Source: Brevibacterium sp. 239c (GTDB lineage Bacteria > Actinomycetota > Actinomycetes > Actinomycetales > Brevibacteriaceae). Taken from it: a stretch of 64,000 nucleotides of DNA. The position numbers and the translations under genes are program-made. Position 1 is the first letter of the stretch. Every line of letters starts with the position of its first letter. The notes under the pieces were generated by a model. The model was not told where the DNA came from. It saw only the letters and a program-made list of their open reading frames with translations, and did not search any database. The stretch covers positions 36,845-100,844 of the forward strand of contig NZ_FXZH01000018.1 of the NCBI RefSeq assembly GCF_900169365.1, given 5' to 3'. Of this stretch, positions 47,720-55,943 are shown piece after piece.

Positions 47720-48358
47720 ATGGTTGAACGTGCCGAGTGTGAAGGACTTGGAACGTCATCTGCAGAGTTCGACGTTGAACTGATGTGGGGCGTACCGGGC
47801 GGTCTCGGCCCGAGTTGGGCACCGATGAGTTCAACAGCGGGACTCCCGCGAGCCCTCCCTTCGCCAGCCGAAGTCGAAGAGCTCTATGCAACGGCAGCAG
47901 CCGAGCCGCCATTACTCGAAGATCCGAAACATGCAGCGTTGTTCGGGAGCCTCTACGATCTCTCGGTCCGAAACGGTCAGGTACTCGTCGCAGCAGCGCG
48001 TTCCAGCGGACGTCTGAGGTCAATCGCCTACGGCCATTACTGGTCCTGGATTGAACAGGACCACGACTGGGCGCACGAACTCCGTGCCACTCTCGGGGAC
48101 GCCGCTGCAACGATCGAATGGTCGTTCGCGCTCAACCTGTTGGCACGTGACCCTCATTTGCGTCAGTCCGGACTCGGCCGGGCCACTCTGCAGACGTGGT
48201 TGACCGGCATCAGCGGATACGGCTGCTGGCTGCAGACCACCGACATCGACACTCCGGCACGTCGGCTCTATGAAAGCCTCGGCTTCTTCGCCCTCGGCCA
48301 TGGGCCCCAGGCGCCTAACGGACAACCGGGACTGGTCATGTTCCGACCACCTGCATGA
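47720..48358 (+). CDS. GNAT-family N-acetyltransferase
   Basis: 212 residues. The C-terminal half has the GNAT acetyl-CoA loop (ALNLLARDPHLRQSGLGRAT) and the closing WLQTTDIDTPARRLYESLGF. The N-terminal half has an Ala/Pro-rich segment and the substrate side is not identifiable. TAAGGT ends six bases before the ATG; GGTGGAAG also overlaps, so either leaderless or weak ribosome binding applies. The stop codon opens a 16-nt triple repeat. Lone gene between DUF222 and the peptidase. Confidence 0.8.
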   Translation: MVERAECEGLGTSSAEFDVELMWGVPGGLGPSWAPMSSTAGLPRALPSPAEVEELYATAAAEPPLLEDPKHAALFGSLYDLSVRNGQVLVAAARSSGRLRSIAYGHYWSWIEQDHDWAHELRATLGDAAATIEWSFALNLLARDPHLRQSGLGRATLQTWLTGISGYGCWLQTTDIDTPARRLYESLGFFALGHGPQAPNGQPGLVMFRPPA

Positions 48359-48404
48359 GTCGTGCAGTCCTCGAGCGGTGCTGTCCTTGAATCGTGCATC
48401 CTCC
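48357..48404 (+). repeat. 16-bp degenerate triple repeat after the GNAT gene
   Basis: Three contiguous 16-mers: GAGTCGTGCAGTCCTC, GAGCGGTGCTGTCCTT, GAATCGTGCATCCTCC. The first starts inside the TGA stop. Same unit length as the repeats after the peptidase and FAH genes. Confidence 0.75.
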
Positions 48405-48425
48405 GGCGATCATTAGGATGGTGGC

Positions 48426-50735
48426 ATGCGCAAAGAAGCTCCGGCAGACAACCAGAAGACCGATCCCTCCAGCGGCGCCACCAAGTCGCGGCACGCTGCC
48501 CCCATGCCACACGACGAGAACCTGTGGCTGGAAGATATCCACGGTGATGATCAGATCGCGTGGGTCAAGGACCAGAACGCGAAGACCATCGCACGGTTCC
48601 AGGACGACCTGTTTGACTCAATCGCCGGTGATATCCGGACCGCACTGGACTCCGAGGGAAAGATCCCGATGGTGGCTAAACGCGGCGATCACTACTTCAA
48701 CTTCTGGCGTGACTCCACGAATCCGAAAGGCATGTGGAGGCGAACCACCTGGGACAGCTACGTATCCGATTCCCCGGAATGGGAGGTCCTCATCGACCTC
48801 GACGCCCTCGCCGCTGCAGAGGAGACACCGTGGGTGTGGGCCGGAGCTTCGGTGCGTCGCTCAGACAACGCCCGCGCCCTCGTCTCCCTGTCACCGGATG
48901 GTGGAGATGCCCACCGGGTGCGCGAATTCGATCTGGAGACCCAAACCTTCGTCGACGGTGGCTTCGACCTGCCCTCGGCGAAGACTCGCTTCGCTTGGCT
49001 CGATGACGACACGATCATCGTCGCCACCGACACAGGCGAGGACTCTCTGACCACCTCGTCCTATCCGCGCCAGGCACGAGTTCTCACACGCGGACAGGCT
49101 ATCGCCGATGCTCCGATCGTCGCCGAAGTTCCCCGCGACCATGTCGCCATCTTCGTGGGCAGCGATGTGGACGCCGCAGACCCCGAGTCAACCGACAGAG
49201 CGTTTGCCATCGACGCCATCGACTTCTTCAACACGCAACTCAGCTTCATCGACCTCGACGACGTCAAGGACGAATCCGAGGCAGTGCCCACCGACGCCTC
49301 GGCGTGGGAGAAGGCCTGGATCGTCGTCGATGTGCCGACCGACGTCGAAGTCGGATTCGAACGGGACATCGTGCTCTTTCGACCCCAATCCGTGTGGAGG
49401 CACGAAGACTTTTCGGTTCCGGCCGGTGGCCTGGCCGTGGCCGGCATCGCCGAGGTGAAGGCCGGGACGATTGCACCGACCGTCATCTTCACCCCAGATG
49501 AGCACACCGCCCTGCAATCGTGGACCTGGACACGGGACTACTTGATCCTCGAGCTGCTGGCCGATGTGCAGTCACAATTGGTGGTCCTGATTCCGAACGA
49601 CAACTTCTCCTCATTTTCGCTGCCTGGGGTCCCCGCCAATCACATGGTCGGGCTCGGGGCCGTCGACAAGCACGATGACGCGACCGCTAATGACTATTGG
49701 CTGGTCAGCACGGGATTTCTGACTCCCTCGACCCTGTCGTACGGGAGCCTGGAGCCCTCGAACAGCAGTGCAGAATCCAGCACTGCTGGCAGTCCCAGCA
49801 CCGTTGGAGACTCCAGCGCGCCCGTCGTCATCAAGTCGGCACCGGCACTCTTCCCAAGCGAGGGATTCTCCGTCGAGCAGCACTTCGCCACGAGCGAGGA
49901 CGGAACGAAGATCCCCTACTTCCAGATCGCCGATAGCGCGTTGGCCCTCGATGGGAGCAACCCGACCCTCCTGGATGGGTACGGCGGATTCGAAGTCAGC
50001 CGGACACCGGTGTATTCCCCAGTGATGGGCATCGGATGGCTGGGCCGCACGACGACGGGGGCCTCAAACGATCCTGCCAACCCACAGCCCACCGCTGCGG
50101 CCTTGACCCCGATTCCTGCAGGACGTCGCGGGGTGTATGTCCTTGCCAACATCCGCGGGGGTGGAGAATACGGGCCACGGTGGCACACCTCGGCGATGCG
50201 AGAGAACCGGATGCGCGCCTATGAGGACTACGCAGCTGTTGCCCGAGACCTCATCGAACGCGGGGTCACATCCGCGCGCAGCCTGGCATGCGCAGGTGGC
50301 TCCAACGGTGGGCTGCTGGTGGGAAACATGCTCACACAGCATCCCGAACTCTTCGGTGCGATCTCGTGCGGAGTCCCACTTCTGGACATGCGCCGCTACA
50401 CCAAACTCAGCGCCGGCTATTCGTGGAAGGCAGAGTACGGTGACCCCGATGTGGCTGAGGACTGGGCGTTCATCCAGAGGTTTTCGCCCTATCATCTGCT
50501 CGAAGATGGCACCGACTATCCGCCCGTGCTGTTCTGGACGGCGACCTCCGATGACCGGGTCGGTCCGGTGCAGGCACGCAAGATGGCTGCTCGGATGCAG
50601 AATCGTGGGATTGGCGACGTCTGGTTCTTCGAAGACACGGAAGGCGGACACTCGGCAGCGTCGGACAACAAGCAGGCGGCTTTCACCCGCGCACTGAGCT
50701 ACCGATTCCTGTGGACCTCGCTGACCGGGGAGTGA
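48426..50735 (+). CDS. Prolyl oligopeptidase family serine peptidase (S9)
   Basis: 769 residues, cytosolic. An N-terminal start segment (PHDENLWLEDIHGDDQIAWV) is typical of S9A. A seven-blade propeller-like middle (residues about 90-480) holds a polar Ser/Thr-rich insertion (SSAESSTAGSPSTVGDSS). The alpha/beta-hydrolase domain has nucleophile Ser626 (GGSNGGLL), an Asp near 709 (TSDDRVGPVQARKM) and His742 (EGGHSA). It cleaves short proline-containing peptides, presumably scavenged or degradation products. TAGGAT ends six bases before the ATG, so it may be leaderless. Its stop lies in a 16-nt triple repeat. Confidence 0.9.
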   Translation: MRKEAPADNQKTDPSSGATKSRHAAPMPHDENLWLEDIHGDDQIAWVKDQNAKTIARFQDDLFDSIAGDIRTALDSEGKIPMVAKRGDHYFNFWRDSTNPKGMWRRTTWDSYVSDSPEWEVLIDLDALAAAEETPWVWAGASVRRSDNARALVSLSPDGGDAHRVREFDLETQTFVDGGFDLPSAKTRFAWLDDDTIIVATDTGEDSLTTSSYPRQARVLTRGQAIADAPIVAEVPRDHVAIFVGSDVDAADPESTDRAFAIDAIDFFNTQLSFIDLDDVKDESEAVPTDASAWEKAWIVVDVPTDVEVGFERDIVLFRPQSVWRHEDFSVPAGGLAVAGIAEVKAGTIAPTVIFTPDEHTALQSWTWTRDYLILELLADVQSQLVVLIPNDNFSSFSLPGVPANHMVGLGAVDKHDDATANDYWLVSTGFLTPSTLSYGSLEPSNSSAESSTAGSPSTVGDSSAPVVIKSAPALFPSEGFSVEQHFATSEDGTKIPYFQIADSALALDGSNPTLLDGYGGFEVSRTPVYSPVMGIGWLGRTTTGASNDPANPQPTAAALTPIPAGRRGVYVLANIRGGGEYGPRWHTSAMRENRMRAYEDYAAVARDLIERGVTSARSLACAGGSNGGLLVGNMLTQHPELFGAISCGVPLLDMRRYTKLSAGYSWKAEYGDPDVAEDWAFIQRFSPYHLLEDGTDYPPVLFWTATSDDRVGPVQARKMAARMQNRGIGDVWFFEDTEGGHSAASDNKQAAFTRALSYRFLWTSLTGE

Positions 50736-50768
50736 GCTGACCAGGAAGCGAACCGTCCGGGGAGTGAG
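50721..50768 (+). repeat. 16-bp degenerate triple repeat across the peptidase stop
   Basis: CTGACCGGGGAGTGAG, CTGACCAGGAAGCGAA, CCGTCCGGGGAGTGAG are contiguous. The first contains the stop codon TGA and the last repeats GGGGAGTGAG exactly. Confidence 0.75.
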
Positions 50769-50813
50769 CAAACTCATAGCTTCTGAGTGGAGCCTGGGCG
50801 TAGCGTTGGGAGC

Positions 50814-51902
50814 ATGACGAACGACATGCACGAATCCCAGCGCTTTCACGCCGAGTACAAGGTCATCGGCGGAAAACTCGTGGTCGCCGATGTGGAGACC
50901 GATGGAAAGATCATCACCGAGGTCAAGATCTCCGGCGACTTCTTCCTCGAGCCCGAAGAAGCCTACTTCGACCTTGCACCGGCGCTTGTGGGTGCCAGCG
51001 TCACCGCGGACAACGCGAATCTGCGCCAGCGTCTCGACGCAGCCCTTGCCGGGTACGGTTCGGAGTTGGCGATGCATGGATTCTCCACCTCGGACATCGC
51101 CACAGTCGTCCGACGTGCTCTGGGGTCGGCTGCGAACTTCACCGACTTCGACTGGCAGGTCATTCGCGGCGAGGTTCTGCCCACGCAGGTCAACGTCGCT
51201 CTCGATCAGGTGCTGCTGGAAGAGGTGGCGGCGGGGCGTCGGAAACCTACCCTGCGGTTCTGGGAGTGGGACGATACCGCCACGGTCATCGGAGCTTTCC
51301 AGTCCTATGTCAATGAACTTCGCCCAGAAGGCGTTGAGAAGTACGGTGTGCAGGTCGTGCGCCGCATCTCCGGCGGGGGAGCGATGTTCATGGAAGGCGG
51401 GAACTGCATCACCTATTCGATGTTCGTTCCACCTGCATTGGTCGCTGGCCTCGACTACGAGGAGTCCTACGTCTTCCTCGACCAGTGGGTGCTGGCAGCG
51501 TTGAAGAGCCTCGGCGTCGAAGCCTTCTACAAGCCGATCAACGACATCTCCTCAACCGGCGGCAAGATCGGTGGTGCGGCCCAAAAGAGAATGCGCGACG
51601 GCACACTGCTCCACCACGCGACTATGAGCTACGACATCGACGCCGACAAGATGGTGGAAGTTCTGCGCATCGGCGAAGCGAAGATCTCCGACAAGGGAGT
51701 ATCAAGCGCCAAGAAGCGCGTCGATCCGCTGCGCAGCCAGACCGGTGAGGCCCGCAAGGACATCATCGACGTCATGGCCGATACATTCGCCGACCGCTAC
51801 GGAGCACACTTCGACGCATTCACCGACGACGAGCTGGAGAAGGCTCACGCTCTCGTCGCAGAGAAGTTCGGGACCGAGAAATGGACGCACCGAGTGCCGT
51901 GA
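50814..51902 (+). CDS. Lipoate-protein ligase family protein with permuted domains
   Basis: 362 residues. The first 90 (YKVIGGKLVVADVETDGKII, then ISGDFFLEPEEAYFDL) look like the LplA C-terminal accessory domain, here at the N-terminus. The catalytic domain follows: VVRRISGGGAMFMEGGNCITY (motif RRxSGGGA; the usual His near its end is Met) and KPINDISSTGGKIGGAAQKR with the conserved NDI and lysine. It attaches scavenged lipoate or octanoate to E2/H-protein domains. TAGCGT ends seven bases before the ATG, while GGGAG is too close to act, so the mRNA is probably leaderless. It overlaps the peptidase E gene. Confidence 0.85.
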   Translation: MTNDMHESQRFHAEYKVIGGKLVVADVETDGKIITEVKISGDFFLEPEEAYFDLAPALVGASVTADNANLRQRLDAALAGYGSELAMHGFSTSDIATVVRRALGSAANFTDFDWQVIRGEVLPTQVNVALDQVLLEEVAAGRRKPTLRFWEWDDTATVIGAFQSYVNELRPEGVEKYGVQVVRRISGGGAMFMEGGNCITYSMFVPPALVAGLDYEESYVFLDQWVLAALKSLGVEAFYKPINDISSTGGKIGGAAQKRMRDGTLLHHATMSYDIDADKMVEVLRIGEAKISDKGVSSAKKRVDPLRSQTGEARKDIIDVMADTFADRYGAHFDAFTDDELEKAHALVAEKFGTEKWTHRVP

Positions 51903-52771
51903 GCCAGTCGCCGCGTGAGCACAGCCCAGCGGGTGAGCAAAGCCCAGGGTGGGAATCCCACCCTCGAACGCTGACTGAAGCGTCGGAACAGTCCACGATC
52001 GTTGCTCTCGGCGGTGGCGGCTTCTCAATGCCAGAGTCAGGGCAGTCAGCGATCGATGACTACCTGCTCGAGCGCGCATCCCTGGTGCGAGAGGCACGCG
52101 AGACAGACATGTGCAGTACAGACACACGTGACACAGACACACGTGGCACCGGAGCACACCATCACCGAGGTGGTGGTGGCGCTTCGCTGCTTCCTCGCGT
52201 GTGCTTCGTCCCGACCGCATCGGGGGACAACCCCGACTACGTTCAACGCTTCGAAACAGCCTTCGCCGGCCGGGCCGAGACGTCTGTGCTCTCGTTGTTC
52301 GGCCAGAGTCCCTGGGACTACGAGGACCCAACGACGCTGCTGGATGTGGACCTCATCTACGTCGGCGGCGGATCCACCGCCAACCTGCTGAGCCTGTGGC
52401 GTCGCCACGGCGTAGACGACATCATGGCAGAAGCCGCGGCGGGTGGCACGATCCTGGCCGGCATCAGTGCCGGTGCAAACTGCTGGTTCGAGGCCTCCTC
52501 GACAGATTCCTTCGGCCCATTAGCCCCGCTCACCGACGGTCTTGGCTTCATTTCGGGAAGCGTCTGCCCCCACTATCACGGTGAACCTGGCCGGGCCGAG
52601 ACCTTCCGAAAATGGATCGGGACCGGCCAACTGCCGGGTCCCGGACTTGCCATCGATGACCATGCCGCGGTCGTCTTCGAAAACCTCGTGGCCACCTCGG
52701 TGATGGTGGAATCAGCGGAGGCAAACGCCTACACCGTCGACTCTCGAAGCGACACACGCCTCGAACTCTGA
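51881..52771 (+). CDS. Peptidase E-like (S51) protein
   Basis: Class I glutaminase-like fold serine peptidase for Asp-X dipeptides, or a relative. The core begins at STIVALGGGGFSM (residue about 43). Nucleophile Ser is in LAGISAGANCWF, with GGGSTANLL and VCPHYHGEPGR. The start is uncertain: the ATG chosen overlaps the lipoate ligase 3' end, and GTG 51899 is possible. The N-terminal 40 residues are translated from the post-stop repeats (SQSPREHSPAGEQSPG). Between the first strand and LPRVCFVPTASG lies a low-complexity insert rich in Thr/Asp/His/Gly encoded by repeated GACACACGTG, unlike normal PepE. Confidence 0.8.
   Translation: MDAPSAVSQSPREHSPAGEQSPGWESHPRTLTEASEQSTIVALGGGGFSMPESGQSAIDDYLLERASLVREARETDMCSTDTRDTDTRGTGAHHHRGGGGASLLPRVCFVPTASGDNPDYVQRFETAFAGRAETSVLSLFGQSPWDYEDPTTLLDVDLIYVGGGSTANLLSLWRRHGVDDIMAEAAAGGTILAGISAGANCWFEASSTDSFGPLAPLTDGLGFISGSVCPHYHGEPGRAETFRKWIGTGQLPGPGLAIDDHAAVVFENLVATSVMVESAEANAYTVDSRSDTRLEL
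51899..51952 (+). repeat. Degenerate repeat across the lipoate ligase stop
   Basis: Three growing units GTGAGCCAGTCGCCGC, GTGAGCACAGCCCAGCGG, GTGAGCAAAGCCCAGGGTGG. The first contains the TGA stop. They are read in another frame as the N-terminus of the next gene. Confidence 0.7.
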
Positions 52772-52914
52772 GGATCAATCTGCCCGGATCATTCGGCGTC
52801 CGCCGCAAGCAGCAGACGCCGCTGCAAACAATAGTGGCGGATCATCGACCATCGTTGGGCCTCGTGTCTGTAGGATTGGGAATCAATCAAGCCATACCCT
52901 GCACAAGGAGAGCC

Positions 52915-53700
52915 ATGCGCCAGGTCGAACCGTCCGTAGAACTGCTCGCAAAACCCAGCATCGACTGGGAATCGATGAGGACATACCTCGACGAGGTGGG
53001 CGGAACTAGCTGGGCGGAACGTGTCGAAGACGCCGATTCTCCCGACGCCGAGGATATCGTCGAGTTCTCCGGACGCATGTGCTACCGCTCGTGGGAGCCG
53101 GGACTGAACCCGAACGTGTCCCGCGTGCGCACCGACTCGGCACAGTACCTGGGCAACGTCATCGCCTCCCAGCACGGGTCGGTCCTCGAACACGCGAACT
53201 TCACCTTCGTGCTGCACAATGTGTCCCGAGTGCTCACCCACGAACTCATCCGCCACCGCGCGGGATCGGCGTTCTCGCAGGAATCCCTGCGCTACGTGCG
53301 CCTGGCCGACATTCCGTTCTGGTTCCCCGAATGGGCACGCGAAGACTCGGAGCTCATGGAACGCTCTCTCAAGGTCCTCGACACCCTCGAAGAACACCAG
53401 AAATGGATGGCAGAGCACTTCGAACTCGACGAAGCCAGCACCAAGTTCTCCCATAAGAAGCACATGACCTCGTTCATGCGCCGCTTCGCACCCGAGGGGC
53501 TGGCCACCGGCATCGTCTACACCGCAAACCTGCGCTCCCTGCGTCACGTCATCGAGATGCGCACCGCCAAGGGTGCCGAGGAAGAGATTCGTCTCGTGTT
53601 CAACAAGATCGGTGAGGCCATGCTCCAAGAGGCCCCAGCGGTCTTCTCCGACTATGAAGTGGTCGACGGGGAATGGATCCCCGGGACCCGGAAGGCATGA
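52915..53700 (+). CDS. thyX: Flavin-dependent thymidylate synthase
   Basis: Makes dTMP from dUMP using FAD and methylenetetrahydrofolate. 261 residues. Family features: FSGRMCYRSWEP, GNVIASQHGSVLEHANFTF, the ThyX signature region RHRAGSAFSQESLRY beginning near residue 113, and the late LRSLRHVIEMRTAKGAEEEIR. In the usual RHR-X7-S motif seven residues stand before the Ser; here S follows after eight, or after five if another Ser is used (see findings). AAGGAGAG precedes the ATG; the frame is open upstream. The next gene follows after 1 nt. Confidence 0.93.
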   Translation: MRQVEPSVELLAKPSIDWESMRTYLDEVGGTSWAERVEDADSPDAEDIVEFSGRMCYRSWEPGLNPNVSRVRTDSAQYLGNVIASQHGSVLEHANFTFVLHNVSRVLTHELIRHRAGSAFSQESLRYVRLADIPFWFPEWAREDSELMERSLKVLDTLEEHQKWMAEHFELDEASTKFSHKKHMTSFMRRFAPEGLATGIVYTANLRSLRHVIEMRTAKGAEEEIRLVFNKIGEAMLQEAPAVFSDYEVVDGEWIPGTRKA

Positions 53701-53701
53701 C

Positions 53702-54280
53702 ATGGCTGATATCTACAACGCTGAACTGAAACCAGGAAAACTCGACGTCATCTCTGCATGGCTGAGCCAGCAGTCGTGGGCAGCCGGGGCCGATGTGGCC
53801 CCGGAGTCGCTGGAATCGATCAGCTCCTACCGGTTTGATGATCCAGCCGGTGAAGTGGGCGCCGAGATTCATATCGTCGCCGCCGGTGATCGCGTCTTCC
53901 AGGTGCCGCTGACCTATCGCGGTGCGGAGCTGGCTGGTGCCGACAAACACCTGATCTCGACCATGGAGCATTCCGTTCTCGGCAAGCGCTGGGTCTACGC
54001 CGGCATGGGCGACCCGCACTTCAGACAGCGTCTCGACCATGCGATCGCCACTGCTGGAACGTCGGCCAAACAATACAAAGTCGACGATGAGGGCAACCGC
54101 GGTGAAGAGATCACCGACGTGGCTCATGCCTGGGGCACAGGACCGTTGGCCGGTGCCGAAGACGTTCAGATGCTGTATGAACTCAACCTCGACTCTCCCG
54201 CTGAAGGTTCCGATGCGGGACTCCTCCTGGGCCGCTGGTCGGGCCAGGAAGCTGCGGTCGTCCTCGCCGTGATGGTGTGA
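53702..54280 (+). CDS. Maltokinase N-terminal-cap-like protein
   Basis: 192 residues. The sequence IYNAELKPGKLDVISAWLSQ, then AEIHIVAAGDRVFQVPLTYRG and EHSVLGKRWVYAGMGDP, matches the N-terminal cap domain of actinobacterial maltokinases, but here stands alone without a kinase domain (CG0192-type). It may bind an unknown ligand or partner. It is tightly placed between thyX and the HIT gene (1 and 7 nt), so it probably belongs to that operon. Function unproven. Confidence 0.78.
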   Translation: MADIYNAELKPGKLDVISAWLSQQSWAAGADVAPESLESISSYRFDDPAGEVGAEIHIVAAGDRVFQVPLTYRGAELAGADKHLISTMEHSVLGKRWVYAGMGDPHFRQRLDHAIATAGTSAKQYKVDDEGNRGEEITDVAHAWGTGPLAGAEDVQMLYELNLDSPAEGSDAGLLLGRWSGQEAAVVLAVMV

Positions 54281-54287
54281 TGAGCCG

Positions 54288-54722
54288 ATGAGTCATGATT
54301 GCCTGTTCTGCTCGATCATTGCAGGTGACGTCCCGAGTGCGAAGGTCGCTGAGACTCAGTCGACCTTCGCATTCATGGACATTCAGCCGGGCTCCGACGG
54401 GCATCTGCTCGTCGTCCCGAAGAGTCACAGCACCGACCTGCGCGACATCCCATCCGCCGACCTCGCCGAGGTGGCTATCGAGTCACAGCGCATCGCCAAG
54501 CAGGTCTTCGATGCCTGGGATGCCGACGGGGTCAACCTGCTCAACTGCTGTGGTGAAGATGCCTGGCAGACGGTCTTCCATTTCCACATGCATGTCATCC
54601 CGCGTTACCGCGACAAGGGCAAGGACCGGCTCAGACTGCCGTTCGAACCCGGTGTTCTTGGCGAGGCTGAATTGATTGAGGGCCTGGCTGGGACGATGCG
54701 CTCGGCACTGCAGGAGAGCTGA
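54288..54722 (+). CDS. HIT-family nucleotide hydrolase/transferase
   Basis: 144 residues. The histidine triad is H98-F-H100-M-H102 in FHFHMHVIPRY. The start is CLFCSIIAGDVPSAKV, typical of the Hint/HinT-like branch, with Cys pair. Such enzymes cleave AMP from amines or acyl adenylates, with a broad housekeeping role. It ends the three-gene cluster starting at thyX. Convergent with the alcohol dehydrogenase gene; a short TTCAGGCCTGAA palindrome lies between them. Confidence 0.9.
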   Translation: MSHDCLFCSIIAGDVPSAKVAETQSTFAFMDIQPGSDGHLLVVPKSHSTDLRDIPSADLAEVAIESQRIAKQVFDAWDADGVNLLNCCGEDAWQTVFHFHMHVIPRYRDKGKDRLRLPFEPGVLGEAELIEGLAGTMRSALQES

Positions 54723-54771
54723 CACAGAGGCACGAGCCCGAGTTCAGGTGTTCATTGGTTCAGGCCTGAAT

Positions 54772-55824
54772 TCACCGGCTCAGGTCGATGATCGTCATTC
54801 CCGATCCTGTGTTCGACTCCAGCGCCTCCATTGCGGCAGGAGCCTCTGCAAGGCCGATGACATTGGTGACCAGGTCCTGCGGTCGCAGTTTGCCCTCGAT
54901 GACGAGATCGAGCATCTCCGGGTATTCTGCAGCGGCCATCCCATGGGAACCGAGGACGCTGAGCTCGAGACCGATGACACGTCCCAGATCGACGACCGGT
55001 GGCGTGGCCAGCAGACCGATCTGCACATGGCGTCCCAAGGGCGCCAGCGAAGCGATCCCGGCAGCGATCGTGTCCTCTCGACCCAGGGCATCCACGCTCA
55101 CGGCCACACCGTCGGGGCACTCATCCGAGAACTGTGCGACCACCTCGGCGGACAGGGTCTCGGGACTCTTGCCAGAGGCGTTGATCGTGTGCACGGCACC
55201 GTGCTCTCGGGCTCGATCGAGGGCAGCATCGCTGACGTCGATCGCAATGACCTGAGCGCCGATGGCGCGCGCGATCATGATGGCAGACAGGCCGACTCCG
55301 CCGCAGCCGAAGACGGCGACGGTCTCACCCGCGTGCAGCTTCGCCCGCACCCGCAGTCCGTGGAAGGCGGTGGCGAACCGGCAGCCGAGCCCCACCGTCG
55401 CCGAGGCAGGAAGATCGTCGGGGACCGCAATGAGGTTGGCATCGGCGTTGTGGATGACCACCTCATCGGCCCAAGATCCGAAGTGGGTGAACCCGGGTTG
55501 GGTCTGGTCCGGGCAGACCTGCGCACTGCCGCTCACACACCACCGGCAGCGACTGCAGCCGCACACGAATGGCACGGTCACACGCTGACCAATACGGAAA
55601 TCCGTGACCTCGGGCCCCGCCAAGGCGATGCGACCAACCAGCTCATGTCCGGGAACATGGGGCAGGGTGATCGTCGAGTCGTGGCCTGACCAGGCGTGAT
55701 GGTCGCTGCGACAGACTCCGGTGGCTTCGACGTCGATGACGACGCCGGAGGCGGGAACGGAGGGTGACTCGATGTCTCTCAGCTGAGGGAGGACAGAGAA
55801 CTCTTCATAGACGATTGCGCGCAC
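54772..55824 (-). CDS. Zinc-dependent alcohol dehydrogenase
   Basis: 350-residue medium-chain dehydrogenase. Catalytic zinc ligands: Cys in GVCRSDHHAW, His-Glu in VPGHELVG and Cys in GLGCRFATAFHG. The structural zinc cluster is CGCSRCRWCVSGSAQVC. The cofactor loop is VAVFGCGGVGLSA followed by AIDVSDAAL (Asp suggests NAD). GTG start with no ribosome site; TAGGAT ends six bases upstream, so leaderless. Substrate unknown; the Ala/Met pocket cannot be interpreted. Confidence 0.9.
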   Translation of the reverse strand: MRAIVYEEFSVLPQLRDIESPSVPASGVVIDVEATGVCRSDHHAWSGHDSTITLPHVPGHELVGRIALAGPEVTDFRIGQRVTVPFVCGCSRCRWCVSGSAQVCPDQTQPGFTHFGSWADEVVIHNADANLIAVPDDLPASATVGLGCRFATAFHGLRVRAKLHAGETVAVFGCGGVGLSAIMIARAIGAQVIAIDVSDAALDRAREHGAVHTINASGKSPETLSAEVVAQFSDECPDGVAVSVDALGREDTIAAGIASLAPLGRHVQIGLLATPPVVDLGRVIGLELSVLGSHGMAAAEYPEMLDLVIEGKLRPQDLVTNVIGLAEAPAAMEALESNTGSGMTIIDLSR

Positions 55825-55943
55825 ACGCTGATCCTATGCAGGCCGGTCCCGGTATCACAGTCTGGTCCGCACTGTGTGCACTCGGATGGTCCCAGCACGA
55901 ACATGGTCCCAGTGCGAACATAGGTCCGCCGTTCGGATGAGCC

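Noticed and set aside
54759..54770. TTCAGGCCTGAA palindrome between the HIT and alcohol dehydrogenase genes as an operator
   Set aside because: Short, sits between convergent 3' ends, and the surrounding text is a loose repeat of TTCAGG; not enough to call a site or a terminator.
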